Part shown: positions 44,209-53,586 of the stretch, in pieces
Position numbering within the stretch: the first letter of the stretch is position 1
Layout: each line of letters begins with the position of its first letter
NCBI GenBank assembly: GCA_002813895.1
Contig: CP024912.1
Coordinates: 3,007,836 to 3,071,835, forward strand
Source of the DNA: Cyanobacterium sp. HL-69
Lineage (GTDB): Bacteria; Cyanobacteriota; Cyanobacteriia; Cyanobacteriales; Cyanobacteriaceae
Direction: 5' to 3'
DNA: 64,000 bases
The notes under the pieces: model-generated
Told to the model about the DNA's origin: nothing
Seen by the model: only the letters and a program-made list of their open reading frames with translations
Databases searched by the model: none
Position numbers and translations under genes: made by a program

Positions 44209-46428
44209 TTAAATACTTAATTTATCCTTAACTAATCCTCCTAGACTTTGCCACTGATCAAGAGTAAAATTTACAAAATTAATATGTAAATTATCTGATA
44301 ATTCTACTCCCTCACTTAACATTAAATTCATGGCTATTTCTGAAAAAAACAAGCCTACTTCTTCTTGATCTGCATTATTAAGATTAACTAATAAAGTGTG
44401 ACTTTCTTCTTCAGAAAGATTTATTAATACTTGAGAAATTTCTGAGGCTAATTTTTCTTGATCCGCCTTCCAATCAGGAAAGATAGCATAGTTATTACCA
44501 TTACCATTAATAGTAACTAAATCCTCAAGATTAAGTTGATTAATGATTTCTTGACTTTCATTTTCAACGGTTATTTTTGCTGTTATTTTTGGGAGTAGTT
44601 GACTCCATTGTTGTTCATTTAAGTTATTAATTAGGGCAAAGTCTAAGATGTTTTCTAAGTCTAAATCTTCCTCCATCATCAAATTCATGGCAATACCAGA
44701 GAGGAATAAATTAGCGTCTTCTTCGGTGATGCCTGTGGTGTCAATAACGAGGGTTATTATGCCCTCACCCCCAACCCCTCTCCCAGAGGGCGAGGGGAGA
44801 TTTGATCCCCCCCAACCCCCCTTACTAAGGGGGGAGTATTCGGCTAGGGTAGTGATAAGGTTGTATAATTCCTCGGTTAATGTTTCTTCATCGGTTTGCC
44901 AGTCAGGGAAGATTATATAGTTAATTGCTGTTAATTTGATTTTATCAGTGAATTTCTCTTTTAAGATATTTTGTCTTTCGACATGGATAGTAAAAAAATC
45001 TGTGTATTTATTAACTGTAAATTTTATATGAGGGTATTCTTCTCTCAAAATAATAGAAATGTCTTGCCAACTATGATCATCGCTGGAAATGACTGTAAAA
45101 TATTGTTTATTTCCCTGTAAAAACAAGTCTATATTGATTGATTCTATAATTAGAATATCATAGTTATTATTATGTTTATCATTAGTAAATTTAACCTTAT
45201 GTAAATTCTTTGAAGTCCCAAGATATTCTATAAGTTTTTCAAAATTATAGGGAATATAATTAAGAATGGATACCGTTATTCTTGGTAAATCTAAAAAATC
45301 TTCTACGTAACAATTAAAAAATTGAATATCAATAAAAATTGTCAAATTTTCTGTATATTTATGAATATATTGTACAGTTTGATATATTTCTATTCTTTTT
45401 TGTGCATATTGAGATTCGGAAAAAGAGTTGATTCTTTGAATTAAATTGCTATAGTAAATTTCGTTTATGAATTTTTCTTCTAAAATGTTTTCTAAATTTT
45501 CTTTATGTTTTTCGGGAGCGTAATTTTCTAAATATCTCTGATAGCTTCTTTTTTTATATTCTTCAATTAGTTCGGGATATTGGAGAAAATATTTAATTTT
45601 GTTGATTAATTGTTCAACATTCTCAAAAGATTCATATTCTTTTCCTTCCTCTAATAACAGATTCATTCCTGCTTCTTCTGCAAGGGTATCTGTTAACAAA
45701 AAACCACCTGCAGAAATAATCTCAAAAAAGCGTAAGTTTAAGTCTCCATTTAAGCTAATATTTAAGGAGATTTGGGCTTGAGAAAAGGCTTTTAATGAGT
45801 CTCTTTGAGATAGTCTTCCAGACCAAAAATTTGGTATTTGTTGATGTAAATATTCAAGTATTGCTTTTCTTCGGGGATGAAATTTACTAGCTTGTCCAAC
45901 AAAAATTATTTTATTTGTAAAAAAATCTGGTTCAATGGTAGAATCCTCAAAGTCAATGATTTTTAAATCACCTTGAGGAGGATTGAGAAATAATCCGGGT
46001 AGCCAGTATAAATTAGGGATTCGAGCAAGGTAATAATACCAGAGATGATGACGTTTATGATCTGTGATGTAAAAGTCATATTCTTCTGATTTAGCATACT
46101 CTATCATTCTTTCTAAGGGTTTTACACCGTGTTGAGTATCCCCTAAAATTAGTATTTTTGGGCAATCTAAGGCTTTGACATTACGAGGAATTACGTTAAA
46201 AAATGAATCGACTTTGGCAATAAATAAATCTGGTTGCCAATTCGGATAGTTTTCTGTCAGTATTTCTTTTACATCATAAGATGTGCCTATAGGCAAATTA
46301 ATAATTTTATCGGCTTGATCTGGGTAACTGGTAATATAAATTTCATCACGGGAAAAAATGGGATGTCTTTGACATTCAACATAAGACCAATGATGCGAGT
46401 AAAGTATTTTTTGTTTTGATAAATCCAT
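44209..46428 (-). CDS. CgeB-like glycosyltransferase with two C-terminal FPDW domains
   Basis: This 739-residue protein has a CgeB-type transferase at residues 1-340 (YDFYITDHKRHHLWYYYLAR, KIIFVGQASKFHPRRKAIL, FSQAQISLNISLNGDLNLRFFEIISAGGFLLTD). A middle region of about 150 residues is unassigned. The C-terminus has two copies of a module of about 100 residues starting IIFPDW (about residue 503) and AIFPDW (about 646). The first copy contains a 26-residue Gly/Pro/Ser-rich insert at residues 531-556, encoded by a palindromic repeat; copy 2 and the copy in the neighbouring 1031-residue enzyme lack it. The acceptor is unknown. Confidence 0.75.
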   Translation of the reverse strand: MDLSKQKILYSHHWSYVECQRHPIFSRDEIYITSYPDQADKIINLPIGTSYDVKEILTENYPNWQPDLFIAKVDSFFNVIPRNVKALDCPKILILGDTQHGVKPLERMIEYAKSEEYDFYITDHKRHHLWYYYLARIPNLYWLPGLFLNPPQGDLKIIDFEDSTIEPDFFTNKIIFVGQASKFHPRRKAILEYLHQQIPNFWSGRLSQRDSLKAFSQAQISLNISLNGDLNLRFFEIISAGGFLLTDTLAEEAGMNLLLEEGKEYESFENVEQLINKIKYFLQYPELIEEYKKRSYQRYLENYAPEKHKENLENILEEKFINEIYYSNLIQRINSFSESQYAQKRIEIYQTVQYIHKYTENLTIFIDIQFFNCYVEDFLDLPRITVSILNYIPYNFEKLIEYLGTSKNLHKVKFTNDKHNNNYDILIIESINIDLFLQGNKQYFTVISSDDHSWQDISIILREEYPHIKFTVNKYTDFFTIHVERQNILKEKFTDKIKLTAINYIIFPDWQTDEETLTEELYNLITTLAEYSPLSKGGWGGSNLPSPSGRGVGGEGIITLVIDTTGITEEDANLFLSGIAMNLMMEEDLDLENILDFALINNLNEQQWSQLLPKITAKITVENESQEIINQLNLEDLVTINGNGNNYAIFPDWKADQEKLASEISQVLINLSEEESHTLLVNLNNADQEEVGLFFSEIAMNLMLSEGVELSDNLHINFVNFTLDQWQSLGGLVKDKLSI
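44761..44838. repeat. G-run palindromic repeat inserted in frame in a coding region, copy 4
   Basis: Exactly 78 bases (26 codons). The left part, GCCCTCACCCCCAACCCCTC followed by TCCCAGAGGGCGAGGGGAG, matches the reverse of the unit at 22230-22268. The right part, GATCCCCCCCAACCCCCCTT with AAGGGGGGA, matches units at 21633 and 22189. It translates on the minus strand to YSPLSKGGWGGSNLPSPSGR and GVGGEG. Confidence 0.88.
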
Positions 46429-46581
46429 TGGAAAAGAAATATTAACAATTTATTTTATATGTCTAATAATTATAATATTGTTAAGCATAAAAGGTATTAC
46501 TATATTTTAATTATATAAATATTTTTCATATGTTGTGAACAAATAAAATTATTTTCAATAAATAATATCAATAGTAAATAT

Positions 46582-46923
46582 ATGCTATATAAAGAAAGAG
46601 CAAATAAAACACAAATTAATGCCATATTAGTAATCTTTAAACAAAGAGTTATTAATATTTACAAAGAAAACTTGAGCCAGTTAATTTTATTTGGTTCAAG
46701 AGCAAGGGGGGATGCTAAACAAGATTCAGACATTGATATTTTAATAGTTTTGAAAAATGTTAATCAAGATAAAAATAAATATGAAAAAATGATTAACTTA
46801 GTTTCTGATTTATGCTTAGAGTATAATTTTTTAATTAGTTGTGTTTATATTAGTGAATCTCAATTTAAGAGCGAAAAAAGTCCTTTAATGATTAATATTC
46901 ATAAAGAGGGTATATTCTTATGA
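46582..46923 (+). CDS. MNT-type nucleotidyltransferase (antitoxin of a HEPN/MNT pair)
   Basis: This 113-residue minimal nucleotidyltransferase has the full active site GSRARGDAKQDSDIDILIV. In HEPN/MNT modules this protein modifies and inhibits the HEPN RNase, as MntA does by AMP transfer. The stop overlaps the start of the HEPN gene by 4 bases (ATGA), the usual arrangement for this pair. It lies between two leftward glycosyltransferase genes and so looks inserted in the sugar island. Confidence 0.88.
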   Translation: MLYKERANKTQINAILVIFKQRVINIYKENLSQLILFGSRARGDAKQDSDIDILIVLKNVNQDKNKYEKMINLVSDLCLEYNFLISCVYISESQFKSEKSPLMINIHKEGIFL

Positions 46924-47300
46924 AGAATGAACAAAAATTACTGTTAGAAAAAGCTCAGGAAAGTTTAAGAGCATCTAAAATACTACTAGAAAATCAATTA
47001 CCAGATTTTGCAGTGGCAAGGGCTTACTATACAATGTTTTATATCGCAGAGGCTTTTTTACTAAAACAGGACTTAACTTATTCCAGTCATAGTGCCGTTA
47101 TTGCAGGATTTGGACGGGAATTTGCTAAGACAAAACGTATTCCCGTTGAGTATCATCGTTATTTAATCGAAGCACAACAGAAGCGTACTGAAGCTGATTA
47201 TAATTTAAAACCAAATATTACTTTACAGGAAGCAGAAAATATTATTAACAAAGCCCAAAATATGCTTGATTTTACTAACAATAATATCGATATTATTTAA
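46920..47300 (+). CDS. HEPN domain protein (toxin of a HEPN/MNT pair)
   Basis: This 126-residue all-helical protein belongs to the HEPN family (LLLEKAQESLRASKILL, FAVARAYYTMFYIAEAFL). The usual RNase motif R-x4-6-H could be R-IPVEY-H in KRIPVEYHRYL, but its position is not the classical one, so RNase activity is not certain. It follows the MNT gene with a 4-base overlap. Its last 8 bases overlap the end of the convergent 1031-residue glycosyltransferase gene. Confidence 0.85.
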   Translation: MKNEQKLLLEKAQESLRASKILLENQLPDFAVARAYYTMFYIAEAFLLKQDLTYSSHSAVIAGFGREFAKTKRIPVEYHRYLIEAQQKRTEADYNLKPNITLQEAENIINKAQNMLDFTNNNIDII

Positions 47301-50300
47301 TGTTTAATTCTTTAATTAGGGTTTGATTTTCATGGTTAATTTTTAGTTTTTTGGTAATGAGAGGTGTTAAGATTTGCCATTCTTGCTCTGTCAAATCTCC
47401 CAATAAGGATATATTAATATACTCAGTTAAATATAATTCATATTCAAATAAGAGACTCATGGAAATTGCCGAAAATAATTCGGTGGCATCTTCGGGTAAG
47501 ATTCCAGTGATATCAACTAAAAGAGTAATAGGCTTTTCTGGAGGTGTTTCCATTAATTGAAGGATAACTTCTAGTAATTCCTCGCCGATTTCTTCCTCAG
47601 AAATTGACCAATCGGGGAAAACAATTAAGTTAGTTTTACGGATATTTAATTTTTGGATTAATTGTTCGGCTTTATTTTTCTCGATACTATCTTTAATAAT
47701 TGACCATAGATTATTTAAACTTTGTTCGAGGGAAAAATATTGTTCTATTCTTTTTCTTCCTGCTTCTCCTAATTTTTGAGCTAATTCAGGATTTTCAGCT
47801 AATTGAATCATATACTCCGCCATCCCGTCCACGTCTCCTTCATCGACTAAAAAGCCTGTTTCTCCCTCTATAACCACATCTTTGATTCCTGCGTGTCGGG
47901 TTGCTATTACAGGAATACCAGTGGCAGATGCTTCTATGACTGAGTTGGGTGTACCTTCTGAGTCTCCATAACTGGCGGTAACGGAGTGTTGCACAAATGC
48001 CCTTGCTTGTCGCATTTTTTCGGCTACTGCTGATTGAGGTAGAGAACCAGTAAACTCAATATTTTCGTAAATACCTAATGATTTGGCTAACATTTTACAG
48101 GATTCTAATAATACTCCCTCACCAATCATGATTAATTTAGCTTCGGGATATTGATAACATACTTGGGCAAAGGCAAGAATTGTTAAGGTAGGGGCTTTTT
48201 TATCAACAAAACGTCCAACAGTAATGAAGGTTAATGGTGGTTGTTGAGGATTGCATTGTTGAAATAGAGATAAATTGACACCATAGGGATTATAGTATAG
48301 TTTTTCTTTTACTGCCCCCAATGATAATAGTTGTTGTTCCATGTGTCGTGATACAGCAATGGTTGCCGATGCTTTTTGAAATAAATTAGGATAATATTTA
48401 CCACTATTTTGTAATTCCCCATGATGGTAGGCATCAAAACCGTGAAAGTGAACAATTAAGGGTATATTTAGTTCTTGGCAAATATCCATGAGGGCAACCC
48501 CTACTCGTCCATATTCTGCTAAGATTGCGTCAACTTGTTTTTCAAGGAGAAATTGTTTTAGCTGTTCTCTGTTTTGTTGTAGGGGGAATGAGATACCGGG
48601 GATGTTAATGATTTCCGCAGGTAAATGATTGATATGGTTATGAATAAAGGTTTCTGAGTAGGCATTGGGGTTGACATGGGCTACAACAACGACATATTTA
48701 TCACTTTTTTTGGGTAATTGTGACTGATTATTTGTGGGTGTGTTTTTTAAAAAAATATTTCTATCTTCTATCGCCCTATTTGGATGTTTCCAGTATGTTT
48801 CGCAGTATTTCTGCTCTGGAATGAAAACCTCACACATAACATTTTTTAATATTTCGGATTTTTGGATATTAAATCCATAATCTATCATTTCTTGTAAAAA
48901 TCCGGTGATTGTATAACAATTATTGTTGTAAGCATAATGAGGTTTTATTTTCTCAAAAATGAGGTCTATGTTTAAACAAAGACACCAATAGTTATTGTAT
49001 GTTTCTCCCCAAAATGTTTTTTCTATAACTCCGTAAAAAGATAGACCTTTTGCAGAAGCTATTTTTATAGTTTCTAGGGGAGATGCTAGTAATTTAACAC
49101 TATCTTTAAAGATGTGAGCATATTTGTAATTACTAAATTTTTGCTTGGCTTGAATAACCGCTTGTACTAAGTTGGTATATTCTTGATTTTCTATTAAAGA
49201 TATATTGTTGCTGAGGCAAAATTGTTTAAGTAAATCTATTGAATCTTTTTCTTGATTAGTTCCATCTGTAACAATCACAAGTTGACAATTTTCTAAAAAC
49301 TTAACATTATCTAACCAAATATTTAGGAGTTTATTATTACCTGACCAATAAATAATTACAAGGTCAACATTTGATTTTTTGACATTTTCTTCATTATTTT
49401 TAATTTCTTTTGATTGCCATTGAGTTTGAGGTAGAAAAACTCTGCCTACTCCCTGACGATATAGATATTCTGCTTCGTCTAAAAGATTATTAGTTTCTTG
49501 AGGAGATTTCAAGTATTTACTACCTAAGTAATAGTCTGCAAATTGAAGTTGTTGTTTTTGATTGCTAGATAAGTTTTCTATGTCTTCCAATAAATCTGGT
49601 GCTCGAATTTGTATATTTATTAAACGTCCAAAATTAACGTTTTCTGTTTGACAGTTATCAGAAAGTTTATAGGATGCCTTATGGGTATTTAAATGAAAGT
49701 ATTGACAACCAGCTTTTATTGAATAAGGAACATGAGAACCTAAACCATTACCACTAGAATATTTATGGAGCGAACATAGGTGATAAAATCTAAAAAGGAA
49801 TAAAGGATCTGTTTTATATCCACAGGATACTATTCTTAAACCTTTATTTTGAAAAGGGATATGATTTCCTTGTCGAAAATCATTGTGATGAATGCAAACT
49901 GTTACAGGTTGGTATTGTTCGGGTAGGTTGGCTAATTCATCAGCCAAATTCTCCCAATTCGTTTTTACTTTTGCTAAGTATGATGAATGAGAAGGGAAAA
50001 AAATAGTGCCTTGTCTTTTCAGTTTACTGAAATCTTTTAGTAGCTCTGTAACATAGACAAAGGGAGCAGTTCCAAGAATTAGTTTTTTATCTATCTTATG
50101 ATAAAAACAAGCATATTTGTATATTTCAAGTCTATGTTCTGGATATATGCTTATTATTGGTAGTGGATTTGTTAATTCACCTAATAAAACCATTTTTCCA
50201 GAAGTAATACCATGGGGAAAAATAATTTTTGGCTGAGTATCGGAAGGTCTTTGAGTATATTGATTGAGTATCAAATTTATTCCATAATATTCGTTCATCC

Positions 50301-50388
50301 AAAACAAAAAATTTGGATTTTCATTTCTGTACTGACATAGTTTATCTAAATCTTTTTGTTGTTCTAAAGTTTTTTCTAGGGTTAGCAT
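47293..50388 (-). CDS. Multidomain GT4 glycosyltransferase with FPDW C-terminal domain
   Basis: This 1031-residue protein has several parts. Residues 1-330 are unlike a named family and may handle a polysaccharide substrate (FFPSHSSYLAKVKT, VTVCIHHNDFRQGNHIPF). Residues about 340-540 resemble a GT2-like domain that may be degenerate. Residues about 560-900 are a clear GT4 (HFHGFDAYHHGE, FITVGRFVDKKAP, EGTPNSVIEASATGIPVIAT with the E-x7-E pattern, GETGFLVDEGD). Residues about 918-1031 hold one FPDW module (LIVFPDWSISEEEI), shared with the 739-residue neighbour. A role in surface glycan assembly is likely. Confidence 0.8.
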   Translation of the reverse strand: MLTLEKTLEQQKDLDKLCQYRNENPNFLFWMNEYYGINLILNQYTQRPSDTQPKIIFPHGITSGKMVLLGELTNPLPIISIYPEHRLEIYKYACFYHKIDKKLILGTAPFVYVTELLKDFSKLKRQGTIFFPSHSSYLAKVKTNWENLADELANLPEQYQPVTVCIHHNDFRQGNHIPFQNKGLRIVSCGYKTDPLFLFRFYHLCSLHKYSSGNGLGSHVPYSIKAGCQYFHLNTHKASYKLSDNCQTENVNFGRLINIQIRAPDLLEDIENLSSNQKQQLQFADYYLGSKYLKSPQETNNLLDEAEYLYRQGVGRVFLPQTQWQSKEIKNNEENVKKSNVDLVIIYWSGNNKLLNIWLDNVKFLENCQLVIVTDGTNQEKDSIDLLKQFCLSNNISLIENQEYTNLVQAVIQAKQKFSNYKYAHIFKDSVKLLASPLETIKIASAKGLSFYGVIEKTFWGETYNNYWCLCLNIDLIFEKIKPHYAYNNNCYTITGFLQEMIDYGFNIQKSEILKNVMCEVFIPEQKYCETYWKHPNRAIEDRNIFLKNTPTNNQSQLPKKSDKYVVVVAHVNPNAYSETFIHNHINHLPAEIINIPGISFPLQQNREQLKQFLLEKQVDAILAEYGRVGVALMDICQELNIPLIVHFHGFDAYHHGELQNSGKYYPNLFQKASATIAVSRHMEQQLLSLGAVKEKLYYNPYGVNLSLFQQCNPQQPPLTFITVGRFVDKKAPTLTILAFAQVCYQYPEAKLIMIGEGVLLESCKMLAKSLGIYENIEFTGSLPQSAVAEKMRQARAFVQHSVTASYGDSEGTPNSVIEASATGIPVIATRHAGIKDVVIEGETGFLVDEGDVDGMAEYMIQLAENPELAQKLGEAGRKRIEQYFSLEQSLNNLWSIIKDSIEKNKAEQLIQKLNIRKTNLIVFPDWSISEEEIGEELLEVILQLMETPPEKPITLLVDITGILPEDATELFSAISMSLLFEYELYLTEYINISLLGDLTEQEWQILTPLITKKLKINHENQTLIKELNIK

Positions 50389-50463
50389 AAAGATTTTCTT
50401 AACTTGAACTATAAATAATTTTGTATGACTTTACTTAAATCAGAATATAGCAACAGTGTATTT

Positions 50464-51393
50464 TTAATACTTATACTGATATAAGATTGTTAGCATTGAT
50501 TCAAAAAAGGCGTGCTTCAGTGAATTTAAATTATCTTGACAATGATTAGTATACCTAATTGTTCCTTGCTGAATTGAATCACAAAAAGTTTCTATATCTG
50601 TGTCTTTTTTATATGGTGAGTCTGAATATAAATCTATAGAATCCACTCTTATAAGGTTGTTCAAAGCCGCTAAATAGTCTAAGTGATGGGATGAAAAATG
50701 TTGTATGTGACTGGGATAATGATGTTGAACCCAATTGTGACGATATAAAGTAGCACAGGGGGATGAGCCATTCGGTGTTGCTGTAATAAAAAGATAACCC
50801 CCTTTTGTTAGAATTTGAGATAAAGACTGAAATAAACCTCGAAAATCAGGCACATGTTCAATTACTCCTCTTAAAATGACAATATCAAAACTTAAATTTT
50901 CGACGATAATATCACTTAAACTTATATAGTAATTTTTTCCTTCAAAATTTTTATGCAGGATTAGATTATCATCTCCTTTAATAAAAGAGGAATATCATTG
51001 AGTTTTTCTTTAAAAATATCAGAAAATAACCTCCTGAACATCCATAATCAAAGATACATAAAGGTCTTTCTCTTGAGTGCGTTTTAAAATCAATATGGTT
51101 ACATAGCCAATCAATTTCTTGATGATAAGATTGCAATCTTAGATCGTTTTTTCTGTAACAGCTTGATGATTTTTATCATGGTATAAAAGATAATGATCAT
51201 CTAATTCTTGTTTTGAAGGTAAAGGATTTACACTGATAAAATTACAATCAAAACACTTTATATAAATTTTGGGTTTATTAGTCCAAGTATAAACTCGAAG
51301 CGAATCACAAAACCTACATTTTTTATTGTGATTATACATAATTTTTGTTAAGCAATATCTTTTTGTTATGAGTAAATTTATAGATAAACTCAA
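50464..51393 (-). pseudogene. Frameshifted SAM methyltransferase with N-terminal zinc motif
   Basis: Read leftward from 51393, the first part encodes a CRFC...CFDC zinc-type start. It then runs out of frame near 51140, continues in another frame with FDYGCSGGYFL (SAM motif I) near 51030-51045, breaks again, and resumes with FDIVILRGVIEHVPDFRG near 50845-50890 and the tail to 50464. At least three indels are needed to join the pieces. The parent is a class I methyltransferase of the CxxC/CxxC kind found in polysaccharide loci. The alternative is sequencing error, which is less likely for so many breaks. Confidence 0.75.
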
Positions 51394-51399
51394 ATAATT

Positions 51400-52420
51400 T
51401 TAGCACTTATAATTATTTATAATGGATGCTTTATTTAGATATTCGAGACATATATCAAAAATCCTATAAGATGATTGATCATCTAAATATGCTTTACAAG
51501 CAATATGCGTTGACATTAGCTTAGACTTTTGAGAAAAAATCTGATCCAGAATATCTCCATTTGATAATGCCTCTATTGAATCAAATACCCATCCTAATGA
51601 ATTGTTTTGAAATGAACGCAAAAGAAATGAAGTATCAGAACTTTTTGGGAAATTAATGCTTGGTAAACCTGCATATATAGCTTCATAAGTGGACACCCTC
51701 CTTGTAGTAGGATTAATGAACAATTTGACATAACATCCCATAGAAACGATAAGTAGTGGCAAGAACTATTTCATGTTTTGAGTCTTGAGAAATCATAGAA
51801 CGTAGAATATTAATGTCATGGGGGTAAGAGTTACTTAAAGCAACCCAAAGATAGTTTTGTTCCACTGGCAAAGAATTTCAAGAAGTTTATATGTTAGGTT
51901 CTGAGGATCAGTTCCTCCCAAAAAAATTCCTATTGAGGGTTTTCTTTGATACAGAACAGACTCATAATGTCCTGCACTAATTCTTATAGCATTTGGACCC
52001 AAAATTGCATAATCACATCCAACAAAAGTAGTAGGAACACTATCAATATTCAAAAAAATATCTTTAGGTTTCTCTAGTAAATAAAAGATCAACTTGCTCA
52101 AAGTGATTAAAAATAGGAGACAAAGACACTAAAATTTTACAGTTTTCCCTGACTCTCTCAATTTGTGAAAATGTACAGAATAATAAATCTAAAAAGATAA
52201 TATCAAACTTTTCGAGTTTTATTTCATCAAAAGATGATGCACGAATAGCTTCAAGTTTCTTTCCTTCTGGAAGTGAAAGCTCTAATTCCGAAATAAGAAA
52301 ATAATTAAATCTAACATCATAAGATGTCATAAGCAACTTTTTTCAGGAAATTATATGTTCTAAAATAATGTCCAATACAATATCTATTCCAGCGTGGGCA
52401 ATTATGGCGATTTTTAACAT
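51400..52420 (-). pseudogene. Frameshifted PseG/SpsG-like hydrolase or glycosyltransferase-fold gene
   Basis: The start is near 52420 (MLKIAIIAHAGIDIVL), and the frame breaks about 25 codons later. FDIIFLDLLFCTF and a CDYAILGPNAIRI block followed by PSIGIFLGGTDPQNLTYKLL match the PseG/SpsG family that removes UDP in nonulosonic acid synthesis. The third piece ends with RRVSTYEAIYAGLPSINF, the nucleotide-binding loop. At least three frameshifts separate the pieces. It lies between the NeuB-like and methyltransferase pseudogenes. Confidence 0.7.
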
Positions 52421-52444
52421 TTTTTCAGTTATAAACTTTTTAAA

Positions 52445-53439
52445 TTAAGATTGAATATCATTGGGAATAAATGGTGAAAAGATATTGATTTTACGTTTAG
52501 CTTTTTTCCCAATCAAATGACAAAATTCATCTATCGATATTTGTGTTTCAGGTCGAAGATAAAGAATATCGTTAGAGGTTATAGTTTCACCTGATAAAAT
52601 ATCCCGGGAAGCATATAGACCTCTTCTGGCTCTTTTACGGGTAAAAATTTCTTCTTCTAAAAGACTTCTATCAGTCTGTTCTAACGATATACTTATTGCT
52701 TTAACAAGGTTAACAAACTCTTTAAATTCTTTGGGTTCTAATGAATGTTTTGCATCAAGTCCCTCCCAATTTTTGTGATAGCGTAAAATGTTTTTCTATC
52801 CACTTTACTCCTAATGCAATTGCAACACCAAGAAGCCGTACTGCCTAACGTATGATCGGAAAATCCCACGTCACATCCAAATTCTTTTTGAAGAGTAGAT
52901 ATGTAACCTAACTGGGACATCGATTCATGATGAGGATAGACAGATATACAGTGCATTAAAACAAAATTATCACAACCTTTTGAATGTAAAAAGTTGACAG
53001 TTTTTTCTACATCCTTAAGAGTGGACATTCCAGTAGATATGATTAATTTTATTCCTGTTTGTATTGCTTCCTCGATCAGTGAATAAAAGTTTATGTCGCC
53101 AGAGGCTATTTTGATAAAAGGTGGATTGAGTTTTATGAGTTGTTTTAATGAGATAAATCCAAATGGAGTAGCAGTTGCTGGAATACCAATACTATGGGCA
53201 TAGTTAAATAATTTATTCAGTTCATCTGTTGATAGATGAGATTCCCTACGTTGTTTTCTTACTTCTTCAATATCATAGTTTCCATACTCGTATTTTCCAG
53301 GAGAATATAATTCTTTTTCGTCAATCATCTGAAACTTTATGAAATCTGATCCTGTATCTTTCACCGCATCAATTAATTTGAGCGCTAATGAATAATTCCC
53401 AAAATGATTGACTCCTGCTTCTGCAATAATTTTGACCAT
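52445..53439 (-). pseudogene. Frameshifted NeuB/SpsE-like N-acylneuraminate synthase
   Basis: From 53439 the protein reads MVKIIAEAGVNHFGNYSLAL, FIKFQ, IKIASGDINFYSLIEE, LIISTGMSTLKDVEK and VGFSDHTLGST, as in NeuB synthases that condense PEP with a hexose. Just after GST a frameshift occurs near 52845: the sense continues in another frame as LLGVAIALGVKWIEKHFTLS. A second break near 52765 is at an A5 run, after which KNWEGLDAKHSLEPKEF and the C-terminal SAF-like domain (YASRDILSGETI) run to a stop at 52445. Two small indels therefore disable an otherwise complete gene. Confidence 0.83.
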
Positions 53440-53586
53440 GATGGTTTGTTATATTAAAAAATAAAGTGACTCTTACAATAAATAATAAGTGATATTTGTT
53501 ATTAAATTCTTAAGTTATTTAATAATTTTTTCTCCTACTTGAATTACAAAGTGCGGTTTTTAAGATTTATTTTGTATTATTTGCAC

